The notes under the pieces: model-generated
Databases searched by the model: none
Told to the model about the DNA's origin: nothing
What the model saw: the letters and a program-made list of their open reading frames with translations, nothing else
Translations under genes and position numbers: made by a program
DNA from: Candidatus Hydrogenedentota bacterium
GTDB lineage: Bacteria > Hydrogenedentota > Hydrogenedentia > Hydrogenedentales > JAEUWI01
Direction: 5' to 3'
Length of the DNA: 40,714 bases
Assembly (NCBI GenBank): GCA_016791475.1
Contig: JAEUWI010000031.1
Span: forward strand, 48,876-89,589
Part shown: positions 35,901 to 40,714 of the stretch, piece after piece
How positions within the stretch are numbered: position 1 is the stretch's first letter
How the letters are laid out: the number at the start of each line of letters is the position of its first letter

Positions 35901-37155
35901 GCCGGTCGTTTCGGCGCCAGGGGGCCAGGAGAGCGCGCCACAGCCCTTTGTGCCCGATGACCGGGAATTGATCGAGCCGGGTGATCGCACGGTGCTGATT
36001 ATCGAGGATGACCGTACGTTTGCCGGGATTTTGCTGGAGCAGGCGCACAAGAAGGGTTTCAAATGCCTGACGGCCGGCGACGGAAGCGGGGGCATCAGGC
36101 TGGCCAATCAATTCAAGCCAAGCGCCATCATTCTGGACCTGGGATTGCCCGATATCGATGGTGGAACGGTGCTGGATAGCCTGAAATACAACCTCGCCAC
36201 GCGACACATCCCCGTGCATGTGGTTTCAGCCAGGGATAAGTCCAGGGAGATGCTCAACAAAGGCGCGCTGGGGTACCTGAGCAAACCAGTGGACCTGATG
36301 GCCATCGACCAGGCCCTGGAACGGATCGAGGAGCTCCTCGTCAGTACCGCCAAGAGAATACTTGTGGTGGAGGATGACGGTCACAGCCGCAGCGCCATCG
36401 AGAAGCTTCTGGCCGCCGAAGGGGTGGAGATCATCGGATCCGGCACGGGTGCCGACGCCATTGAACGCGTGAATACCGGGAATTTCGACTGCATTATCCT
36501 CGATCTCGGTTTACCCGACATGTCCGGCTTCGACGTGCTCCGATCCCTGGCGTCCAATCCTGCCATTGCCCTTCCCCCCACGATTGTATACACGGGGAGG
36601 GAGCTGACCCGCGAAGAGGTTCGGGAACTCGGAAAGTACACGACCAATGTGGTCGTAAAGGGAGTAAACTCGCCGGAACGCCTACTCGACGAAACTTCCC
36701 TCTTTCTCCATACGGTCGCGTCCAAACTTCCGCGTGTCCAGCGCCAGATGCTTCGCATGCTCCACGATCCGGAGCACCTGCTGAAGGGGCGGAAGGTACT
36801 GCTGGTGGACGACGATCTCCGCAACAGTTTCGCCCTTTCCCGCGTATTGGAGAAGGCCAGTCTGAATGTATTTCTGGCGGAGAATGGCGAAGTCGCGCTT
36901 GACACCCTGGACCGCGAGCCGGACATCGAGTTGGTCCTGATGGACATTATGATGCCCGTGATGGACGGCTACGAGGCCATAGCCCGGATTCGCGCCCAGT
37001 CCCGCTTCAAGGAGTTGCCCATTGTGGCGCTGACGGCCAAGGCCATGCAGGATGACCGGGCGAAGTGCATCGAGGCCGGGGCCAACGATTATCTGGCCAA
37101 GCCGCTGGATACCGACAAACTCCTGTCCCTGATGAGGCTCCTGCTGTACAAATGA
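32926..37155 (+). CDS. Hybrid sensor histidine kinase with three receiver domains
   Basis: A 1409-residue inner-membrane kinase. Order: TM1 (about 10-32), an extracytoplasmic helical sensor (about 35-320, MCP-like four-helix type with a Gly/Glu-rich insertion near 165-185), TM2 (324-346), HAMP-like modules (about 347-480), a GAF domain (about 495-640), a long Glu/Gln-rich coiled coil (645-735), HisKA with His741 in SHELRTPLNSLL, HATPase (DAGPGIPEDK, GGTGLGLSIS), a Pro-rich linker, then three receivers with phospho-acceptors Asp1071, Asp1193 and Asp1340. The third receiver keeps LTAKAM and KPLD; the second has VKG in place of the usual K-P. GAGG sits 5 nt before the ATG. It overlaps cheR by 4 bp, so the operon is translationally coupled. 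The signal sensed is unknown. Confidence 0.95.
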   Translation: MLKNARLATRIGLGFLSIVAISALLGIFCVTSMSRVESVASDLAGEHIPAVSIASDIERWSYLTMYATRGYVFAGDGSLKGTAEENLAKVMASIDAGLAHASAHDNRALADRIQVARDQATVYANRFHETVQEIETMAGDRKDFEASMNRFLQACEGLLALQYDGSESGKEGDAAGGSEKAAPVPDIGADHVEKVRIAESLLAVGNEIRLDAWRAIALNDPAIMRATQANYKEADTLLQALSPRGTGTDERDLIEECRAAREDCGMTMDSFLMRWQSRLEKDEERAVAAQGVLDTARDAAKLNMETMDRYANSAAEQLSQTSKTLALGLFVGAVVALLLAGAITSGITGPLEQLTRAAGLAAEGDLREVPEIHTGGELGALSATFRRMNLFFREMGEKGDALARGDYTIEIRPRSENDALGKSFAEVTRTLRAVAEVSQGGASGDYSAQVEVKGERDELGRAINEMIRRLRAVAEESKSREWFKTGVAELAEHMRGEHSVKSLAEAVVTFLSDHLDAPMATLYVPDPARQSLHLKASCAADLDRVPVTINIGDGVAGQAAAGRRARTITDLPSEYPFISSSLGATPPGSVLAYPILHSGEVTVVLELAFIGTPEDRVLAFLRTVEEGIAIAFAAAVSRQRMQELLEVLQAQTEELQAQTEELESQQLALKTSNEELEQQSEELRSSNEELEEKTQALERQAAQLEERRQEVERGKHEIEEKASELELANRYKSEFLANMSHELRTPLNSLLILAKMLAGNDEGNLNDEQVASARIIYEGGQDLLLLINEILDLSKVEAGMMEIRPEPIGLEGLLARTQSLFQPTASEKGLDFSVTRLGGTPDSLFTDGQRLEQILRNLLSNAFKFTAAGSVRLEVHKPGREAELAYGGPWRDGGIAFSIHDAGPGIPEDKREAIFEAFRQADGSTSRHYGGTGLGLSISRALAHLLGGEIGLETSVGQGSTFTLYLPISVNVPPGGGTRGYPVPPPAPIPAEPVVSAPGGQESAPQPFVPDDRELIEPGDRTVLIIEDDRTFAGILLEQAHKKGFKCLTAGDGSGGIRLANQFKPSAIILDLGLPDIDGGTVLDSLKYNLATRHIPVHVVSARDKSREMLNKGALGYLSKPVDLMAIDQALERIEELLVSTAKRILVVEDDGHSRSAIEKLLAAEGVEIIGSGTGADAIERVNTGNFDCIILDLGLPDMSGFDVLRSLASNPAIALPPTIVYTGRELTREEVRELGKYTTNVVVKGVNSPERLLDETSLFLHTVASKLPRVQRQMLRMLHDPEHLLKGRKVLLVDDDLRNSFALSRVLEKASLNVFLAENGEVALDTLDREPDIELVLMDIMMPVMDGYEAIARIRAQSRFKELPIVALTAKAMQDDRAKCIEAGANDYLAKPLDTDKLLSLMRLLLYK

Positions 37156-38018
37156 GAGACAAAGTACTCCGAGATTTGGAAGTCGAATTGCTGCTGGAGG
37201 GGATTCAGCGCCGCTACGGCCATGACTTCCGGCACTACGCGCGGGCCTCCCTGAACCGCCGCGTTGGTAATCTTGTCCTGAAGATGGGGCTGAAGCATGT
37301 GTCGGAGCTCATTCCGCTGGTGCTGCGCGACGAAAGGGTCTTCAACGACTTTCTTCGGGAAATGTCCGTCACCGTGACCGAGATGTTCCGGGATCCACAG
37401 TTCTATCGGGTGCTGAAGGACGAAGTGCTGCCCTATCTCGCGACCTACCCGCTCATTCGGATCTGGCACGCGGGCTGCGCCACGGGCGAAGAGGTCTATT
37501 CCGTCGCAATCGTGCTGAAGCAGGCGGGCCTGTACAATCGCGCGCAGATCTATGCGACGGACTTTAACAATGAGTCCCTCGACCATGCAAAGGCCGGCGT
37601 GTACGAACTGGATCGGCTGGCGAAATTCTCGGCCAACTATGAAGGTACCCTTCCGGTCGAGTCTCTGTCGGAATACTATGTCACCAACGATACCTCCGTG
37701 AAGATGCTGGACTCCCTGAAGCAACACATCACGTTCGCCAATCACAATCTGGTGACCGATGGCGTGTTTGGCGAAATGAATCTCATCATCTGCCGGAACG
37801 TCCTGATCTACTTTGATCGCGAGCTGCAGGACCGTGTCCTGCGCCTTTTCCTCGACAGCCTCGGGTATCGCGGGTTTCTATGCCTCGGTTCAAAGGAGTC
37901 GCTGGGGTTTTCGGGGGTTGGGGAGTATTTTGAACCGGTATCCAGGAGCGAGCGGGTCTTTCGACGTCTACGCCATGAGAGTCAGTTCGCGCTCGCGGGA
38001 GGCGCCCGCCATGATTGA
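37152..38018 (+). CDS. cheR: CheR-type protein-glutamate O-methyltransferase
   Basis: A 288-residue S-adenosylmethionine-dependent methyltransferase of the CheR family. The N-terminal helical domain, about 1-85, includes RRYGHDFRHYARASLNRRVG. The catalytic domain has the SAM motif HAGCATGEEVYSVAI, ATDFNNESLDHAKAGVY and NLIICRNVLIYFD. The start is the ATG at 37152 in an ATGA overlap with the kinase stop; the open frame 87 bp upstream lies inside the kinase. No beta-subdomain partner such as CheA, CheW or an MCP is encoded nearby, so the methyl-acceptor may be the kinase's own sensor/HAMP region or an unlinked receptor. Confidence 0.93.
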   Translation: MRDKVLRDLEVELLLEGIQRRYGHDFRHYARASLNRRVGNLVLKMGLKHVSELIPLVLRDERVFNDFLREMSVTVTEMFRDPQFYRVLKDEVLPYLATYPLIRIWHAGCATGEEVYSVAIVLKQAGLYNRAQIYATDFNNESLDHAKAGVYELDRLAKFSANYEGTLPVESLSEYYVTNDTSVKMLDSLKQHITFANHNLVTDGVFGEMNLIICRNVLIYFDRELQDRVLRLFLDSLGYRGFLCLGSKESLGFSGVGEYFEPVSRSERVFRRLRHESQFALAGGARHD

Positions 38019-38634
38019 CGCCATAGCCATTGGCGTTTCCGCCGGGGGCGTGAATGCGCTCACCAATCTGCTGCCCGGCCTGCCCGCGGACTTTCGCTGT
38101 GCGGTGATGATCGTGCAACACCTCCCCGAGGACTCCATGGGAGCCCTCGTATCCATTCTCCACCAGACCTGCCGGATGCCACTGAAGGAGGCCGAGGTGG
38201 GCGAGCGGATACGGGGCGGCAGTGTTTACCTTGCCCCGCCCGGTTACCATCTCCTGGTCGAGAACAATCGCACCTTCAGCCTCTCCAATGACGGGCCGGT
38301 TAACCACGCCCGCCCGTCCATCGATGTATTGTTCGAAAGCGCGGCGGACGCCTATGAGGAACGGATCGCGGGAGTTATTCTAACCGGGGCAAACTCCGAT
38401 GGCGCGGCCGGACTCGCCGCGATCAAGCGGGCGGGGGGCGTTACCATTGTACAGAACCCCGAAACGGCGGAGTCTCCGGCCATGCCCCGCGCGGCCCTGA
38501 GAGCAACGCAAGTGGACTTTCAGTTGAATCTTGTCGATATCGCACCCCTCCTCTGCACCCTGAGCCGCACCCGAATGGGTGACGTACCCGCCCAAGGAAC
38601 CAGCCATGCCGCCCAATCCCGCTGCCCCGGTTGA
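38011..38634 (+). CDS. cheB: CheB-type methylesterase domain protein without receiver
   Basis: A 207-residue protein consisting only of the CheB C-terminal catalytic domain. The triad fits Ser10 (GVSAGGV), His37 (VQHLPE) and Asp130 (LTGANSDGAAG), with spacing like full-length CheB. The usual M-G-x-D before the last motif is A-N-S-D. There is no N-terminal receiver, so activation cannot be by its own phosphorylation and may depend on neighbouring receivers. GGAGG ends 8 nt before the ATG, which overlaps the cheR stop by 8 bp. Its 3' end overlaps the next kinase by 29 bp. Confidence 0.92.
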   Translation: MIDAIAIGVSAGGVNALTNLLPGLPADFRCAVMIVQHLPEDSMGALVSILHQTCRMPLKEAEVGERIRGGSVYLAPPGYHLLVENNRTFSLSNDGPVNHARPSIDVLFESAADAYEERIAGVILTGANSDGAAGLAAIKRAGGVTIVQNPETAESPAMPRAALRATQVDFQLNLVDIAPLLCTLSRTRMGDVPAQGTSHAAQSRCPG

Positions 38635-40645
38635 CGAACCGGTCAAGGTCCTGGTTGTGGATGATCGCCCCGAGAACATCTACGCCATGGAGCTTCTCCT
38701 CAAGTCCCTCGATGTCACCGTCGTCAGCGCCCAGTCGGGGCAGGATGCCCTGCGATTGCTGCTCCACCACGATTTTGCCGTGGTGCTGCTGGATGTGCAA
38801 ATGCCGGAAATGGACGGATTCGAACTGGCCGCGCTGATGCGCAGCAATCGCAAGACCGCCACGGTCCCGATTATATTCCTCACGGCGCTCAGCAGGGAGG
38901 ACAAACACATTTTCCGCGGTTATGAAAGTGGCGCCGTGGACTATATTCTCAAGCCGGTGGAGCCCGAAATAGTCCTGAGCAAGGTGCGGGTCTTTTGCCA
39001 GTTGTATGCCCAGCAACAGGAACTGGTCCGTGAGATCGAGCGGCGCAAGCAGACCGAAGAAGAAAACGTGGTTCTTATTGCCGAGATCCAGGACGCGCTC
39101 GCGGAGCGCCAGGCCTTTAACGAGGCCCTGAGCGAGGCCAAGAGCCGCCTCGCCGTGATCCTCGAATCGATGCAGGCGGCGGTCCTCGTTGTTGACGCCG
39201 AAACCCGAACCATTACCGACGTCAACCCCACGATGGCGAACATACTTCAGCAGCCGGCCGAGGAAATCATCGGGCGCGAGTGTTGTAGTTTTCTCTGTCG
39301 CGGCCGCGAGGCCAATTGCCCGGTTTGTGAACTCGCCCATATGCAGCATTCGACCGAAGGCGTCCTGCACGATGTCGGCGGCAAGGATATCGAGGTGCTG
39401 AAGACCGCCGTGCCGGTGGTGATGGGCGAGCGACTCCACTATGTGGCCAATTTCCTGGATATATCCGAACTGAAACGGCTCCAGCGCGAGATGCTTCAAG
39501 CGCAGAAGTTGGAGGGCCTCGGCGTGCTGGCCGGCGGCATTGCCCACGACTTCAACAACCTGCTCATGGGTATCCTGGGCTATGCGGAACTGGCCATGAT
39601 GGAGGTCCAGGCGGATACGAAACTGAAGCGTAATGTGGAACGGATACAGACCTCGGCGCAGCGGGCCGCCGACCTCACCAAGCTCATGCTCGCCTATTCG
39701 GGCAGAGGCAGCTTCGAGGTGCTCCCCCTCGATCTCACTCACCTGGTCGAGGAAATGGCCTCCCTGCTGGAGGTCGCCGCCTCAAAGAACGTATCCCTCA
39801 TCCGCCGATTTGCCCCGGAACTCCCGCCGGTGGAGGCCGACGCCACGCAACTGCGACAGGTGATCATGAACCTGATTACAAACGCGTCCGAGGCCATCGG
39901 CGATCGCAATGGCAACATCACTATCGCCACCGGACTGAAGAACTGTAACACGACCTATCTGGAGCTGGCCGATCCCAGCCCGTCGTTGCCTCCCGGCCTT
40001 TACATCTACCTTGACGTGTCTGATACCGGATGCGGCATGACACGGGAAACGCTCAAGCGGATCTTTGACCCATTCTTCACGACCAAGTTCACCGGACGCG
40101 GCCTCGGTCTATCCGCTATCCAGGGAATTGTCCGCGGACACGGGGGCGGGATCGTCGTGAAAAGCGAGCCGGGAATCGGTACGACATTTCGCATACTGCT
40201 CCCGCCGAGTGAGCGGCCGGTGAGCGTTCCCCAGGACCGTCGCGTCCGCATCGGCGACTGGCAGGGCAGCGGGACTATCCTCATCGTCGATGATGAAGAG
40301 AGCGTGCGGGAACTGACCAAGCTCATGTTAAAGCGCTTCGGATTCACCGTGCTTACCGCGGAGGACGGGGCCCGCGCCCTGGAAATATTTGAGAACAGGC
40401 CGTCCGAGATCGACTGCGTTCTTCTGGACATGACCATGCCCCGAATGAACGGCGTCGAGACCTTCAGGGCGATGCGGAAAATCCGCCACGACGTTTGCGT
40501 GCTCCTTACCAGCGGCTTCGCCGAAGAGGATGCCTCGGAGCGATTTCGCGAACCCGGTCTCTGCGGTTTTCTTCAAAAGCCCTATCGTCTTCGTGAATTG
40601 CGCGGCAAGATCGAGGAGATGATGCAGTCGCGCTCCCCTGAGTGA
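38606..40645 (+). CDS. REC-PAS-histidine kinase-REC hybrid
   Basis: A 679-residue cytosolic hybrid kinase. REC1 is at about 14-130 with Asp63 (LLDVQMPEMDG) and KPVEP; a coiled coil spans about 135-180; PAS is at about 180-300. The PAS holds five Cys (226, 227, 231, 238, 241) in ECCSFLCRGREANCPVCE. HisKA has His314 in GGIAHDFNNLLMG, and the HATPase has DTGCGM, FDPFFTTKFTGRGLGLS and GGGIVVKSEPGIGTTF. REC2 is at about 555-670 with Asp608 (LLDMTMPRMNG). The start is the ATG at 38606, with AAGGA 7 nt upstream; a GTG at 38579 would add nine residues without support. It is the last gene of the operon; phosphate can enter at REC1 and leave through REC2. No membrane segment is present. Confidence 0.94.
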   Translation: MPPNPAAPVDEPVKVLVVDDRPENIYAMELLLKSLDVTVVSAQSGQDALRLLLHHDFAVVLLDVQMPEMDGFELAALMRSNRKTATVPIIFLTALSREDKHIFRGYESGAVDYILKPVEPEIVLSKVRVFCQLYAQQQELVREIERRKQTEEENVVLIAEIQDALAERQAFNEALSEAKSRLAVILESMQAAVLVVDAETRTITDVNPTMANILQQPAEEIIGRECCSFLCRGREANCPVCELAHMQHSTEGVLHDVGGKDIEVLKTAVPVVMGERLHYVANFLDISELKRLQREMLQAQKLEGLGVLAGGIAHDFNNLLMGILGYAELAMMEVQADTKLKRNVERIQTSAQRAADLTKLMLAYSGRGSFEVLPLDLTHLVEEMASLLEVAASKNVSLIRRFAPELPPVEADATQLRQVIMNLITNASEAIGDRNGNITIATGLKNCNTTYLELADPSPSLPPGLYIYLDVSDTGCGMTRETLKRIFDPFFTTKFTGRGLGLSAIQGIVRGHGGGIVVKSEPGIGTTFRILLPPSERPVSVPQDRRVRIGDWQGSGTILIVDDEESVRELTKLMLKRFGFTVLTAEDGARALEIFENRPSEIDCVLLDMTMPRMNGVETFRAMRKIRHDVCVLLTSGFAEEDASERFREPGLCGFLQKPYRLRELRGKIEEMMQSRSPE

Positions 40646-40714
40646 TCCCCAGTTTTCGATTCTTTGCAATTGTTTGTGTAGCAGATAGTTAGCTGTTGAC
40701 GTAGCGCCAAATTT
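40646..40714. other. Right edge, no feature seen
   Basis: 69 bp after the last stop. No hairpin or gene start is visible. TTGACG near 40697-40702 could be a -35 box of a gene beyond the edge. Confidence 0.4.

Overview
The window reads as a piece of a GC-rich, free-living Gram-negative-type bacterial chromosome. Several features point toward Candidatus Hydrogenedentes (Hydrogenedentota) or a PVC-group relative. These are the long Glu-Gly repeat ahead of a Cys–transmembrane–Arg C-terminal tail, secreted DUF5722 and beta-propeller/TIM-barrel glycosidase-like proteins, eukaryote-like Ser/Thr kinases with TPR arrays, and GTG/TTG starts. This placement is inference from gene style; no rRNA or other phylogenetic marker was compared. 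No rRNA or tRNA gene, CRISPR array or intact insertion sequence was seen.

Layout. 1-540: the 3' end of a surface protein with 35 Glu-Gly dipeptides, two EF-hand loops and a C-terminal sorting-type tail. 618-3206: leuS. 3207-3969: a gene-poor stretch holding two very small hydrophobic ORFs (33 and 35 aa) too short for normal gene calling. 3970-8060 (minus): a secreted TPR/gluzincin protein, a secreted DUF5722 glycosidase-like protein and a gamma-glutamylcyclotransferase-like protein. 8232-10174 (plus): glgA and tsaE. 10398-12704 (minus): a membrane-anchored TPR Ser/Thr kinase. 13194-20309 (plus): a dense run of metallophosphoesterase, hisB, hisH, tandem universal stress protein, HDOD protein, a small acidic protein and three glycosyltransferases with overlapping ends. 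20388-22286: an ABC-F ATPase.

22462-23145 is the most unusual unit. A near-consensus sigma70 promoter is followed by two tandem small proteins (43 and 73 aa) that look like diverged copies of each other, and then by a 14-bp terminator hairpin. I do not recognise the family. Converging on it (minus strand, 27740 to 23186) is the translation cluster gatC-gatA-gatB-rsfS followed by a second Ser/Thr kinase with altered HRD and DFG motifs.

28059-29102 is a solitary DUF1016/YhcG-type PD-(D/E)XK nuclease with an inverted repeat in its upstream region. 29381-32383 (minus) is a 1000-aa secreted protein joining a five-bladed beta-propeller to a TIM-barrel glycosidase-like domain. 32926-40645 is a four-gene, end-overlapping phosphorelay operon: a three-receiver hybrid histidine kinase, CheR, a receiver-less CheB, and a REC-PAS-kinase-REC hybrid. 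No MCP, CheA or CheW is present. Starts for many genes were moved inward from the longest ORF using ribosome-binding sites, signal peptides and overlaps; each case is noted.
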